Positions 1-8,545 are shown, counted from the first letter of the stretch. The stretch: 27,715 nucleotides of DNA from JALOAP01 sp964632355 (GCA_964632355.1 CAZWBW010000030.1:1-27715), one strand, 5' to 3'. Program-made: numbers and translations. The notes: generated by a model not told the origin, from the sequence alone.

Positions 1-66
1 CCAGTGCCGTTCCGTAAAATTTCTTGTCGCCTCGAAATCGACTCTTCCCTCGGGCTGCAATAGCCA

Positions 67-75
67 TGCTAGGTT
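67..75 (+). promoter_or_regulatory. Extended -10 promoter of the GT2 gene
   Basis: TGC-TAGGTT reads as an extended -10 element (TGn plus TANNNT). No convincing -35 is visible. Transcription would start near 82, leaving a leader of about 50 nt that carries the AAGGGGG ribosome site before the GTG at 131. It has the same TGCTAGG core as the lipA promoter. This also argues against the upstream in-frame TTG at 74 as start, because that codon overlaps the -10. Confidence 0.4.
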
Positions 76-130
76 GAACGCGCGTCCCCATGGATATCCG
101 CCCTTCAGCAAGCCAAGGGGGAACAACTTC

Positions 131-1330
131 GTGAGCGAGTCTCAGCTTCTGTCGGCATCCAGTGCAGAAGTAGCAGGTCTTGTCCAGGACTCACCGCGGC
201 GAATCGAATATGTCACCATCGTCCTGCCCTGCTTGAATGAAGAAGAAGGTGTAGGACCAACGGTCCAGGAAGCGCTGCGAGGATTGAAAAATGCCGGTGT
301 CGATGGCGAGGTACTCGTCGTCGATAACGGCTCGACGGATCGCAGCGTGGAGCTTGCCGAGCAGGCTGGCGCCCGGGTGATCTATGAGCCGCGCCGGGGC
401 TACGGAGCCGCGCACCTCGCCGGTATCCGGGCGGCCCGGGGCAACGCCATCGTGATGGCCGATGCCGATGGCACGTACGACCTGGAGGGCGTTGGACGGC
501 TGCTCGAGCAGCTGGAACAGGGCGCCGACATGGTGGTGGGCAGCCGCCTCCTTGGCAAAGTGCACCGGAACGCGATGCCGCTCCTGCATCGATACGTTGG
601 AACGCCGGTCATCACGCGGATTCTGCGGGTGGCGACGGGCGTCGCGGTTTCGGACAGCCAATCGGGATACCGTGCGTTCTGGCGCGACAAGGTGCTGGAG
701 CTCGGGCTTCGGGCCCCGGGCATGGAATACGCGTCCGAGATGCTGTTGCGGGCATCGAAGGCCGGCTGGACCATCCGGGACGTTCCGTCGGACTACCATC
801 CCCGGCTCGGCGAAAGCAAGCTGAACACGTTCAGCGACGGCTGGCGCCATCTCAAGATGCTGATGGTGCTGAGCCCGCACATGAGTCTGCTGCTTCCGGG
901 CGCTGTGCTGGCCTCGTTGGGGCTGCTGCTTAGCTTCGTTTCGCTGCTGGCGCCGGCGGGCCTGGACCTCGGACCGGTGAACTGGTTCCCGGTGTTCATC
1001 GGCCCGATGTTGCTCATTCTCGGGGCCCAGGCGCTGATCCTCGGCTCGCTTGCCGCGGTTCGCTCCGAAGTGACGCCGGAATGGCTCCGCCGGCACCTTT
1101 CGTTCCTGACCGGCGGACGAGTAGTCGACCGGCTGCTGCGGTACTTCGCGTTGATTGCGGCGCTCGGGGTGCTTATCGATGCTGTGCTGTTCGTCGCCTG
1201 GATTACCGGGAATTCGAGCGATTCATTGCTCGGAATTGCGGGACTTGCGCAGGCACTGATTGTGATTGGCGCTGGTGGAATTGCAGCGATTCTTGCCGCC
1301 GAACTTACCCGCGAGGAGCTCTGGGCCTAG
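131..1330 (+). CDS. Membrane-anchored GT2 family glycosyltransferase
   Basis: Predicted to transfer a sugar from a nucleotide donor to a polyprenyl-phosphate or envelope glycan at the inner membrane face. The 399-residue protein has a GT-A domain at residues 27-240: VLPCLNEEEG near 31-40, DNGSTD at 65-70 and the metal-binding DAD at 111-113, followed by GSR and a QSGYRAF motif typical of dolichol-phosphate-mannose/glucose synthase relatives. About four hydrophobic segments fill residues 250-395, as in ArnC/GtrB-like enzymes. I chose GTG 131 because AAGGGGG lies about 9 nt upstream; the frame stays open to a TTG at 74 but that has no ribosome site. The next genes (CsaB-like, UPF0104-like) suggest cell-surface polymer assembly. 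The donor sugar cannot be read from sequence. Confidence 0.85.
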   Translation: MSESQLLSASSAEVAGLVQDSPRRIEYVTIVLPCLNEEEGVGPTVQEALRGLKNAGVDGEVLVVDNGSTDRSVELAEQAGARVIYEPRRGYGAAHLAGIRAARGNAIVMADADGTYDLEGVGRLLEQLEQGADMVVGSRLLGKVHRNAMPLLHRYVGTPVITRILRVATGVAVSDSQSGYRAFWRDKVLELGLRAPGMEYASEMLLRASKAGWTIRDVPSDYHPRLGESKLNTFSDGWRHLKMLMVLSPHMSLLLPGAVLASLGLLLSFVSLLAPAGLDLGPVNWFPVFIGPMLLILGAQALILGSLAAVRSEVTPEWLRRHLSFLTGGRVVDRLLRYFALIAALGVLIDAVLFVAWITGNSSDSLLGIAGLAQALIVIGAGGIAAILAAELTREELWA

Positions 1331-1355
1331 CTCCTCCTGATCGAGGCGCCCGTGT

Positions 1356-1389
1356 GGTTTCGCCGATGAAGGGGCGCATCGGCGAAACC
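1356..1389. terminator. 13-bp perfect hairpin between GT2 and csaB genes
   Basis: GGTTTCGCCGATG (1356-1368) is exactly complementary to CATCGGCGAAACC (1377-1389) across an 8-nt loop. It starts 26 nt after the GT2 stop. There is no T-tract after it, so it is either a weak or Rho-assisted terminator, an RNA-stability hairpin, or a protein-binding palindrome. The remaining spacer up to 1568 holds no gene I can support. Confidence 0.55.
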
Positions 1390-1568
1390 CCGGGCAACCC
1401 CTATTTCCCCATCCCTTATTCGCATATCGGGGCACATGTAGGCGACGGAATGACGCACTATTTCGATACCGCAGTTCTCTCGTACCCGGCGCATTTCGTG
1501 CCCGGGAAGCGAGCGGCGTTTGGGGCCTGCACCACCATCATGAGTTCGAGCGCAGGAGGACCGGGACG

Positions 1569-2636
1569 GTGCTCCTGAGACGCACCACTGCCCGGGAGCT
1601 CGATGGCCGCAGCCTCGTGGAGTCGGGCGCCAGGGTGATGATTCTCGGGGCCTATGGCATGGGGAACGTCGGCGATGAGGCGATCCTCGGGGGCCTGCTC
1701 GAACGTGCACCAGCCCGGGAACGGCTCGTCGTGGTCTCGGGCGCTCCGGCCGAAACGGAAGCACTCCACGGCGTGCGGGCGGTCGGTCCATCCGGGGCGC
1801 TGCCAGCGCTGCGCGAGGTAGATGCGCTGCTCATCGGCGGCGGAGGGCTCTTCAGCCGCCACATGGGCCGTCCGGGCCGGATGATCCCGTTATTCGGTCT
1901 CTCGGCGCTCGCCATGGGGAAGGCCGTGTCGATCGAGGGGGTGAGCGTCGATCGTTCGCTCCCGCCGATTGCGAAACCGTTCCTCATTCAGCTGGCCCGC
2001 CGAGCGGTGCGGGTGGCGGTTCGTGACCAGCATTCGGCACGCATCCTCCGGGCGTGGGGAGTCCAGGCCGTGGTCGAACCGGACCTCTCGGCGCACCTCC
2101 GGGCCCCGGGCCACGAGGAGTCGATTGGCACGCTCGTCAGCATGGGGCTGGACCCGGCGCGGCCGGTCGTTGGCCTCTGCCTGACCGCCGTCGAACCGAG
2201 CCTCGACCCCGTACTCGACGCAATCCCGGCGGTCATCGAACGGCTGCCGGGTGTGCAGTTCTGCTTCGTGCCAATGAGCCGGCACCGAAGCGTGGGGCGG
2301 CACAACGACGTGCTGCTGGCCCGCCGAATCAAGCAGCGGGCACCGGAGCTGCGCATCCTAACCGGGCTCCACCACCCTCGAGATGTGCTCGGGTTGTTCT
2401 CGCATTTTTCCGCGGCGGTGTGCATGCGATACCACAGCATGCTGTTCGCGCAGCGGATGGGCGTTCCCGTGATTGGCATTCCTTATGCACAAAAGTGCGA
2501 ATCGTGGATGCGGGAACAGAAGCTGATGCGTGTTGAACTGACGGAGGATGCGCTCACCAGGGCGATTCGCGAGTGCATCGCATCGGGAGCGCCATCCTGT
2601 GGCTGCAAGTTGCAGCCCCTGGGAAAGCTACCGTGA
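1569..2636 (+). CDS. csaB: CsaB-like polysaccharide pyruvyl transferase
   Basis: Expected to add ketal pyruvate from phosphoenolpyruvate to a cell-wall or surface polysaccharide; in monoderm bacteria CsaB modification anchors S-layer-homology proteins. The 355-residue protein shows the family landmarks in order: GAYGMGNVGDEAIL near residues 27-40, a GGGGLF loop near 92, VRDQHS in the middle, and MRYHSMLFA with IPYAQKCESW in the C-terminal half, matching the two-lobed GT-B-like pyruvyltransferase fold. Start GTG 1569 is supported by AGGAGGA at 1554-1560. Its TGA overlaps the next ATG by one base, so the two are probably translationally coupled. Whether SLH proteins exist in this organism cannot be seen here, so the S-layer role is inference. 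Confidence 0.85.
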   Translation: MLLRRTTARELDGRSLVESGARVMILGAYGMGNVGDEAILGGLLERAPARERLVVVSGAPAETEALHGVRAVGPSGALPALREVDALLIGGGGLFSRHMGRPGRMIPLFGLSALAMGKAVSIEGVSVDRSLPPIAKPFLIQLARRAVRVAVRDQHSARILRAWGVQAVVEPDLSAHLRAPGHEESIGTLVSMGLDPARPVVGLCLTAVEPSLDPVLDAIPAVIERLPGVQFCFVPMSRHRSVGRHNDVLLARRIKQRAPELRILTGLHHPRDVLGLFSHFSAAVCMRYHSMLFAQRMGVPVIGIPYAQKCESWMREQKLMRVELTEDALTRAIRECIASGAPSCGCKLQPLGKLP

Positions 2637-3604
2637 TGAACACGCCGCTCTTCCGGTGGTTGCGATGGGGCCTGGCCGCAGTAGTGCTTGTTGTGCTGCT
2701 GCTAACCCTCGATATCGATTCGATGGGCAGCCACCTGAGGAGCGTGCAGTGGTGGATAGCGGCCCCGGCCATCCTGGCATTGACATTGCTGCATATCGTC
2801 GCGGCGCTTACGTGGCGTCACCTTGCGCGGATGCTGGGTGACATGGAGATGAGCCGAGGGTTCGCCGTCCGGGCGTTTTACATCAGCCATGCGCTCGGTT
2901 CGATCACGCCGGGGAACCTTGGCGGCGATGCGTACCGGGTACATGCGCTGAACGGCCGGGGCACGGGCTGGCAGCAGGCAGCGGTCCCCATCGTGGCGCA
3001 ACGACTCACAAGTTATGTCTCGCTTGCGCTGCTGGGAGTGATTGCGACACTGGTCATTCCAGTGTCGTTCGCGTTCCGGGCGATGCTGCTCCTGATCCCG
3101 GCGGCGGCGCTGTTGGTGGTGGCGGCCACGTGGGCATTCGTGCGGTTTCGAAAGAACAGCGCGCTGCTGGGGTCGTTCGCGCCCGGCGCGGCGGAAACGA
3201 GCACGTTCTGGCGGGCGTTCATGACGGGCTCCGCGCTCGGGCTGGCGTTCCACGGGCTGGCCGTGTTGGCAGGGTTCGTGCTGCTGACATCGGTGACGCG
3301 GGACCCCGAAGTGGTCGCGGCACTGGCAGCGATTTCGATTGCCCGCGTGGCGAGTGTCCTGCCGATCACCCCGAGCGGCATCGGGGTGCAGGAGGCGGGT
3401 CTCGCGTTGCTACTGCCGCTGGCCGGGGTCGAAGCCGAGGCAGCGGTCACCTTCGCGGCGCTCAGCAGGTTGGCCTTCGTTCTTACGAGCATCGCGGGCG
3501 TGACATTGCTCCTGTTCCGAGACCGTTCGCAGCCAGCGAAGACCCCGGCGGGCGAAGGCCTGCACTACCACCGGCCGAAGGAGATGCACGGCTCCGGGCG
3601 GTAG
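2636..3604 (+). CDS. UPF0104 / LPG-synthase-TM family integral membrane protein
   Basis: A 322-residue polytopic membrane protein with about eight hydrophobic segments, of the family that covers the transmembrane half of lysylphosphatidylglycerol synthase (AglD/MprF N-terminal-like). Family-type motifs are visible: SITPGNLGGDAYRV in the first half and the proline/glycine-rich ITPSGIGVQEAG near the C-terminal third. There is no soluble aminoacyl-transferase domain. Such stand-alone proteins sit beside glycosyltransferases and are thought to flip or present lipid-linked substrates, which fits the flanking GT2 and pyruvyl transferase genes; the exact substrate is unknown. ATG 2636 overlaps the csaB TGA (TGATG), and GGGAAAG lies 8 nt upstream. 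An alternative GTG at 2633 would add one residue. Confidence 0.75.
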   Translation: MNTPLFRWLRWGLAAVVLVVLLLTLDIDSMGSHLRSVQWWIAAPAILALTLLHIVAALTWRHLARMLGDMEMSRGFAVRAFYISHALGSITPGNLGGDAYRVHALNGRGTGWQQAAVPIVAQRLTSYVSLALLGVIATLVIPVSFAFRAMLLLIPAAALLVVAATWAFVRFRKNSALLGSFAPGAAETSTFWRAFMTGSALGLAFHGLAVLAGFVLLTSVTRDPEVVAALAAISIARVASVLPITPSGIGVQEAGLALLLPLAGVEAEAAVTFAALSRLAFVLTSIAGVTLLLFRDRSQPAKTPAGEGLHYHRPKEMHGSGR

Positions 3605-3608
3605 CACC

Positions 3609-3708
3609 NNNNNNNNNNNNNNNNNNNNNNNNNNNNNNNNNNNNNNNNNNNNNNNNNNNNNNNNNNNNNNNNNNNNNNNNNNNNNNNNNNNNNNNNNNNN
3701 NNNNNNNN
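3609..3708. other. Assembly gap (100 N)
   Basis: Exactly 100 undetermined bases, the conventional placeholder for a scaffold join of unknown length. It starts four bases after the stop of the UPF0104-like gene. The real distance, and whether any gene or terminator lies inside, cannot be known from this window. Confidence 0.98.
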
Positions 3709-3729
3709 ACCCGCGGCGGCGGCACACCC

Positions 3730-3760
3730 GGGTGCCTCCGCTTCACCCCTGGAGGGACCC
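3730..3760 (+). other. Imperfect hairpin in the leader of the GT-C gene
   Basis: GGGTGCCTCC (3730-3739) pairs with GGAGGGACCC (3751-3760) with a single G-G mismatch and an 11-nt loop. It starts 21 nt after the gap and ends 24 nt before the ATG at 3785. It could be a terminator of something in the gap or a leader structure. It may also help explain why assembly broke here. Confidence 0.4.
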
Positions 3761-3784
3761 ACGAGGAGAGGCACGAGTTAGCGG

Positions 3785-6049
3785 ATGTACGACAGCAAAT
3801 CGTTGGAGAGCAAGGAGACTTCGCCGCCGGCAGAGCGCCCGGCCGAACGTTCGCGCGCCCGGGCGCTTACCCGGACGCTGCTCACGCTCCACCCGGAGGC
3901 GGTGGACCTTGCGACCCTTGGCGCCGCGCTGGTGGTGGTGTGGGCGCTGGCGGGGGCGCCGATGAGCGGCGACTTCGGGCAATGGTTGATGGTGTCACGG
4001 TTCTACGCGGGCGAGAGCATCCCGGATTACCGGGAGCCGCTTGCGGTCGCGCCGCTGGTACCGGCGTTCCTCGGGTTCCTGAAGACCGTGCTCAACGACC
4101 CCATCGGCGCGCTCGAAATCCTTCGGATGCTGCTCGCGTTTGGGCTCGCGGCCGGTCTCTATGCGGCCGGGCGTGCGTTCTTCCAGGCACGGCTCGCGGG
4201 GCTGTTCGCGGTGGTGCTGGGGTTCGGCGCAACACCCCATGTGCTCGAACTGTACGCGTTCGGCGGGCTGCTCCAGCTCGCCGCGCTGATCTTCCTGCTC
4301 CTGACGCTGGCCTGCTTCGCGGCGGCCTCGGGAGATGTGGCACTCCAGTGGCGGTGGTGGTTCGCGGGCGGATTCACGCTGGCGCTGGGGATGATGTCGC
4401 ACACGGGATCCGTTGTGGTGCTCCTGCCATCCGCGGGGCTCGTGGCGCTCGCGGTGTTGCTGTTCACGACGCCGAAGGTGCAGCCGAAGCAGTGGATCCG
4501 GTTTCTCGCGCCGGCCGCAGCCCCGCCACTGGGGGCACTGGTGTACTGGCTCATCGTGCTCGTGCCGCTGAACCGCGGCTATGCCGACAACCCGGCGACG
4601 GGCGCATACCGGGGGGCAAACATCCTGCTCGATCGCTTCACCGGGAACCAGCTCTCGGTGGCCATCATCCTCGTGGGCGCGACGGTCACCGTGATCGGCG
4701 TTGGCTACGCGTTCGGGACCCGGAGGTCGAACGGGTTCGTGCTGGTAGCAGCCTGGTCGCTGGCCTCACTGGCCGTTGTCTTCGCGGCCGTGGCGAGCGG
4801 AACGCCGACCGACTACCCCCGGTTCACGGCACTTGTCCTGCTCCCGTTCGTGGTGGCGACGGCCGGGGCGGGGACGATTCTTATCCGGTGGATGACGGAT
4901 TCGTTCGTGCGTGGTGGCGATACGCTCCGATTCAACATCGGTGGTGTCGCCATCGGCGGCGTCTTGCTGGTGAGCCTCCTGCTCCCGCAGATCGACTACT
5001 TCGAGCGTGAAGCGGCCGGCTACAGCCCTCAGGACCGGCACGGCATCGAAGTGATCTCCGGCTGGCTCGAGCACAACCTGCCTCGCGGGCAGTCGGTGCT
5101 GGCACTCACGCCGAGTCACGGGAAGTGGATCGAGGGCCTGACGGGGATTGAGACCGTGTTCTCGATTCCCACGCGGTTCAGTTTCCGCGAGAACGAACTC
5201 GCCCGTAGCGTGGTCGCGGACACGGTGATCCGTTCGCGCATGGCCATGACGAACGGGACGGTTTCGGCGAAGTACATCGAAAGCGCGCCCGCAGCGAACG
5301 GCGAAGTCCCGCGAGAGGTTGTCATTACCGCGAACCACGACGGTGAGTGGGCGGACCTTCTGCGGCTTCGCGACAGCGATACGTTCCTCTTGCTAATCGA
5401 CGGGACCACCCTGCGGCACCGCGACCTCCAGGCAGTCTCCGTCGAGCGAATCGAAACCGAGGACGTGGTGCAGGTCACCACGGCGTGGACGAGCGCTCCC
5501 GGGACGCATCTCGTGAACTGGGTGCGGACGGTGTCGATCGCGAAAGACACGAACGTCGTGGATGTGGTCGACGAAGTGCAGTCGCCAACGCCGGTTCAGC
5601 AGATCATCGTCGGGTTCGGCCCGTTCAGTGGCGGCGAGCTGGGCCGAACGGATGTCGCCCCCGGCACGACGCTGTTCACGTTTCCGAGGCTGGGCGAGCG
5701 GCAGCCGCTGATGGAGGTGCGCCTGCCGGAGGGCGGAATGGTCACGACGATGGGATCGCGCTTCGCCGTCGTCGCCAGCGAGACGACGCGTCTGCACACG
5801 CAGTTCGCGGCGCAAACGGCAAGCCGGCCGATCCACGAGCTTGCGTTGCTCTACCCACCGGAGTTGCTCGCCGAATACAACGTTGGGGCGGTGCTGCTGG
5901 AAAAGGGGACCGCCTATCCGGAGCGGCTGAAGCGTATGGAAGCGCTAGGCTTCCGGCCGGAGATCGAGGCTGGGCAGTACGTGCTGCTGGTGCCGTGGAC
6001 GTTCCACGGTGGCGAACCGGACACGCAATCGGCGCCCGCCACGCCCTAG
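3785..6049 (+). CDS. Large GT-C-like integral membrane protein (putative glycosyltransferase)
   Basis: A 754-residue protein. Residues 1-36 are polar and cytoplasmic-looking, and about eleven hydrophobic segments span roughly 41-410. About 340 mainly hydrophilic residues follow, probably outside the membrane. The first external loop carries SGDFGQWL with an acidic residue (D63) placed like the catalytic or metal-binding aspartate in loop 1 of GT-C enzymes such as ArnT, PMT or STT3. No definite family name can be assigned; a lipid-linked-sugar glycosyltransferase is the best guess and fits the genes before the gap. An in-frame TAG sits just upstream of ATG 3785. The AGGAGAGG site is about 13 nt away, longer than usual. 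The stop is followed by a strong hairpin shared with the convergent PAP2 gene. Confidence 0.6.
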   Translation: MYDSKSLESKETSPPAERPAERSRARALTRTLLTLHPEAVDLATLGAALVVVWALAGAPMSGDFGQWLMVSRFYAGESIPDYREPLAVAPLVPAFLGFLKTVLNDPIGALEILRMLLAFGLAAGLYAAGRAFFQARLAGLFAVVLGFGATPHVLELYAFGGLLQLAALIFLLLTLACFAAASGDVALQWRWWFAGGFTLALGMMSHTGSVVVLLPSAGLVALAVLLFTTPKVQPKQWIRFLAPAAAPPLGALVYWLIVLVPLNRGYADNPATGAYRGANILLDRFTGNQLSVAIILVGATVTVIGVGYAFGTRRSNGFVLVAAWSLASLAVVFAAVASGTPTDYPRFTALVLLPFVVATAGAGTILIRWMTDSFVRGGDTLRFNIGGVAIGGVLLVSLLLPQIDYFEREAAGYSPQDRHGIEVISGWLEHNLPRGQSVLALTPSHGKWIEGLTGIETVFSIPTRFSFRENELARSVVADTVIRSRMAMTNGTVSAKYIESAPAANGEVPREVVITANHDGEWADLLRLRDSDTFLLLIDGTTLRHRDLQAVSVERIETEDVVQVTTAWTSAPGTHLVNWVRTVSIAKDTNVVDVVDEVQSPTPVQQIIVGFGPFSGGELGRTDVAPGTTLFTFPRLGERQPLMEVRLPEGGMVTTMGSRFAVVASETTRLHTQFAAQTASRPIHELALLYPPELLAEYNVGAVLLEKGTAYPERLKRMEALGFRPEIEAGQYVLLVPWTFHGGEPDTQSAPATP

Positions 6050-6068
6050 TTCGCTTCGGGACCGGGGC

Positions 6069-6102
6069 GTGGCCGCCGGGGAGGGGGAAACCCGGCGGCC
6101 AC
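6069..6102. terminator. Bidirectional hairpin between convergent genes
   Basis: GTGGCCGCCGGG (6069-6080) is the exact complement of CCCGGCGGCCAC (6091-6102), a 12-bp GC-rich stem with a 10-nt purine loop. It lies midway between the stops of the GT-C gene (+) and the PAP2 gene (-), where a two-way transcription end is expected. Neither side has a clear T-tract. Confidence 0.65.
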
Positions 6103-6125
6103 AGGGAGGTGGGTAGCCTGCTGAG

Positions 6126-6944
6126 TCAGGCAGCGCGCGGCGGCGCTGCAGGAAGGTGAACCGGTTCGGATGCGAGCCCGCTGGTGCGGCGGTGTTCGAT
6201 GCGGCGGGCGATGTGCCACGAGACGGCGATGACTGCTCCGCCGAGCGCCATGTCGAAGAAGAAGTGGTTGGCGCTGGCGACAATCGCCCACGTCATGAGC
6301 ACCGACAATGCGACCGCGAAGGCGCGCAGGGCGCGGCTCGACGTGTTGATCCAGAGCGCTGCTGAGGCGAGCGCGATCCATCCGAAGTGGAAGCTGGGGA
6401 TGGCCGCGTATTCGTTCAGGATGAACGACGGCTGCGCGTATTGGACGGCTGTTTCGGTGCCGAACACCGTGTCGATGAAGCCGAGGTCCTGCCCGTGGGC
6501 GGCCATCAGGCGAGGTGGTGCGGCGGGAACGGCGTAGTAAAACACGAGCCCGATGACCATCGACACGAACATCACGTCGCGCATAAAGAGAAAGTGGTGT
6601 CGGCCGCGGAACCAGAGCCAGACGCCCACAGCGGCCAGCACCGGGAAGTGCCCGTAGGCGTAGACGAAGTTCGCCGCCTCTTTGACGGCCTCGGAACGGA
6701 GCGACACTTCCTGGATCTCCGGCTCCCAGAAGAGGCCGATGGAGCGTTCGAAGTCGACGATAACGTTCGTGACCTGCATCGCGAAGTCGGCGCGGGTCGG
6801 CGCGAGGCCGCGCAAGAGGAAGTACACACCGAGCACGGCCAGCACGATCGCGAAGTCGCGTGCGAACGCTGGGAACCAGCCCGGACGAGTGGACAGGCGG
6901 GTCGGGGGTGATGGCCGGGCGGCAGACAGTTGCCGGACGGTCAT
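6126..6944 (-). CDS. PAP2-family membrane phosphatase / inositolphosphotransferase-like
   Basis: A 272-residue membrane protein of the PAP2 superfamily, close to the Aur1/Ipt1-like branch. Visible motifs are APPRL near residues 142-146, PSFH at 183-186 and SANHFFFD at 224-231. The two histidines (H186, H227) and D231 would form the phosphate-transfer site. About five to six hydrophobic segments surround these loops, placing the active site outside the membrane. Likely reactions are dephosphorylation of a polyprenyl or lipid phosphate, or head-group transfer; the sequence does not separate them. ATG 6944 is preceded by AGGAGG at 6950-6955. It lies downstream of pyruvate kinase on the same strand, separated by a hairpin, so it may have its own promoter. 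Confidence 0.8.
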   Translation of the reverse strand: MTVRQLSAARPSPPTRLSTRPGWFPAFARDFAIVLAVLGVYFLLRGLAPTRADFAMQVTNVIVDFERSIGLFWEPEIQEVSLRSEAVKEAANFVYAYGHFPVLAAVGVWLWFRGRHHFLFMRDVMFVSMVIGLVFYYAVPAAPPRLMAAHGQDLGFIDTVFGTETAVQYAQPSFILNEYAAIPSFHFGWIALASAALWINTSSRALRAFAVALSVLMTWAIVASANHFFFDMALGGAVIAVSWHIARRIEHRRTSGLASEPVHLPAAPPRAA

Positions 6945-7053
6945 GCGTTCCTCCTTTCCCGTACCGTAGAACCTCGCCCCGGTTGCATCCGTGAACTAGT
7001 GCACGCGCCTGCTTTGGGCGCCGACCAGTTTGGCCGAGCGAGCATGATGACGC

Positions 7054-7071
7054 CTCCGCCATTTGGCGGAG
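7054..7071 (-). terminator. Short hairpin after pyruvate kinase
   Basis: CTCCGCC and GGCGGAG form a perfect 7-bp stem around a 4-nt loop, 41 nt downstream of the pyruvate kinase stop. There is no T-run after it on the - strand, so it is a weak terminator or an RNA 3' stabiliser. Confidence 0.4.
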
Positions 7072-7111
7072 AGCGACTAACTCTGATGTGGAAAAGAAGG
7101 ATCTTCGATAC

Positions 7112-8545
7112 CTAGTAGCTTCGCGATTCGCCGATACGGTGAAGTTTGAGGAAGTTCGTGGTCCCGCGAGACTGCACGGGCGAACTCGCCACGACGACCA
7201 CCTCGTCGCCTTCTTCGACGAACCGGTTTTCGACGAGGATTTCGTCGACAAGCTTGAGCATCGTACGCGTGGATTCGACCACCGGGACGCGAATCGGGAC
7301 TGCGGAACGCGCGAGCGAGAGGCGCCGGTAGACGCGCTCGTCCGGGGTCATAGCGTAGACCGGCATGGGCGCGTGGATCTTGCTCATGAGGAACGCCGAA
7401 TAGCCGCTGCGGGTGAAGCAGGCGATTCCTCGCATGTTCGGGTCAGATTCGACAATGTCGCGGGCCGCACGGGCAACGGCGTACGAGTGATCGTCTCCCT
7501 GGCTTTCGTGCGGCTCCCCGGGGTCGGCCACCATGACTTCTTCGGCCTTCCGGATGATGCGGTCCATCATGGCGACGGTTTCGACCGGGTAGCGGCCGAT
7601 GGCGGTTTCGCCACTGAGCATCAGCGCGTCGGAGACGTCCCAGACGGCGTTGGCGACGTCGGAGGCTTCGGCGCGGGTCGGCCGGGGCGAGTCGATCATG
7701 GACTCCAGCATCTGCGTAGCGGTGATCACCGGGATCATGTGACGGGCGGCAGAGGCGATGATCTTGCGCTGGAGCACCGGGACATCTTCCGGCGGGAGTT
7801 CGACGCCGAGGTCGCCGCGGGCGACCATCGCGCCATCGGCTTCGGCCATGATGCTCTCGAGGTTCTCGACCCCCTGCCGCCGCTCGATCTTGGCGATGAT
7901 CGGGATGTCGGCGCCGAGCTTATGGATGAGGTCGCGCGCCATGACGATGTCGTCGGCGTCGCGAACGAAGCTGACAGCGAAGAAGTCGACGTCGGCTTCG
8001 ACACCGGCCTCGATGTAGCGGCGGTCGGCGTCAGTGATGGCGGGCATGGTGAGCCTCGAACGGGGGAATGCCACTCCTTTTCGTGACCGGAGTTCGCCCC
8101 CGACGATGACCCGGCACTCGAGCCCGCCGGGACTCACGCGGGTGACTTCGAGCTCGATGGCGCCGTCGTTCAGGAGCACCCGGTCGCCGGCGAGGACGTC
8201 TTCGCAGAGCCGCGGGTATTCGATCGGGATAACGCTCGCGGTGCCGGGTATGTCGTCGGGGGTCAGGGTCACGACGCTGCCGGGTTCGAGCACCACCGGC
8301 CGGTCGCCCTCCATCATCCCGGTGCGGAGCTTCGGCCCGGCGAGGTCCATCAGGACGCCGATGGGCCGCCCTTCCTGTTCGGCGACTTCCCGGACAAGCC
8401 GGACGGCTTCGAGGTGCGACTCGAGGGTGCCGTGGCTGGTGTTCAGTCGTGCGACGTCCATCCCGGCGCGAACCATCGCCGCAAGGGTTTCGCGGTGCAG
8501 CGACGCCGGGCCAAGCGTGCAGACGATCTTCGTGTGCCGAATCAC
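7112..8545 (-). CDS. pyk: Pyruvate kinase
   Basis: Converts phosphoenolpyruvate plus ADP to pyruvate plus ATP, the last step of glycolysis, in the cytoplasm. The 477 residues match the normal length, with barrel, B domain and C-terminal domain and no extra PEP-utilising domain. Landmarks: RLNTSHG at 33-39, DLAGPKLR at 67-74, IIAKIE with catalytic K219 and metal ligand E221, ARGDLGVE with D245, and TQMLESM near 277-283 followed by RPTRAE and SGETA. Lysine at position 72 (in place of the glutamate of the GPE form) is the mark of potassium-independent enzymes. The start is GTG 8545. It overlaps the phosphodiesterase stop as GTGA and has its own AGGAGG 8 nt upstream, so the pair is translationally coupled. 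Confidence 0.95.
   Translation of the reverse strand: MIRHTKIVCTLGPASLHRETLAAMVRAGMDVARLNTSHGTLESHLEAVRLVREVAEQEGRPIGVLMDLAGPKLRTGMMEGDRPVVLEPGSVVTLTPDDIPGTASVIPIEYPRLCEDVLAGDRVLLNDGAIELEVTRVSPGGLECRVIVGGELRSRKGVAFPRSRLTMPAITDADRRYIEAGVEADVDFFAVSFVRDADDIVMARDLIHKLGADIPIIAKIERRQGVENLESIMAEADGAMVARGDLGVELPPEDVPVLQRKIIASAARHMIPVITATQMLESMIDSPRPTRAEASDVANAVWDVSDALMLSGETAIGRYPVETVAMMDRIIRKAEEVMVADPGEPHESQGDDHSYAVARAARDIVESDPNMRGIACFTRSGYSAFLMSKIHAPMPVYAMTPDERVYRRLSLARSAVPIRVPVVESTRTMLKLVDEILVENRFVEEGDEVVVVASSPVQSRGTTNFLKLHRIGESRSY

Noticed and set aside
191..1096. 301-codon open frame on the - strand
   Set aside because: Antisense of the GT2 gene without start signals or recognisable motifs.
1081..1578. 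Open frame covering the GT2-csaB spacer
   Set aside because: Starts inside GT2 in another frame, no ribosome site, and its spacer part has no family-like sequence.
3590..3760. T-box-like riboswitch around the gap
   Set aside because: GGGCGGTAGCACC before the gap faintly resembles the T-box antiterminator, but the key GGGTGGNACCGCG is not present and the flanking genes are not aminoacylation or amino-acid genes.
3130..5010. 626-codon open frame running through the N gap
   Set aside because: Continuity through N is artificial; low-complexity Arg/Gly/Ala translation, overlaps two real membrane protein genes.
7088..8086. 332-codon open frame on the + strand
   Set aside because: Antisense of pyruvate kinase, whose motifs are complete on the - strand.
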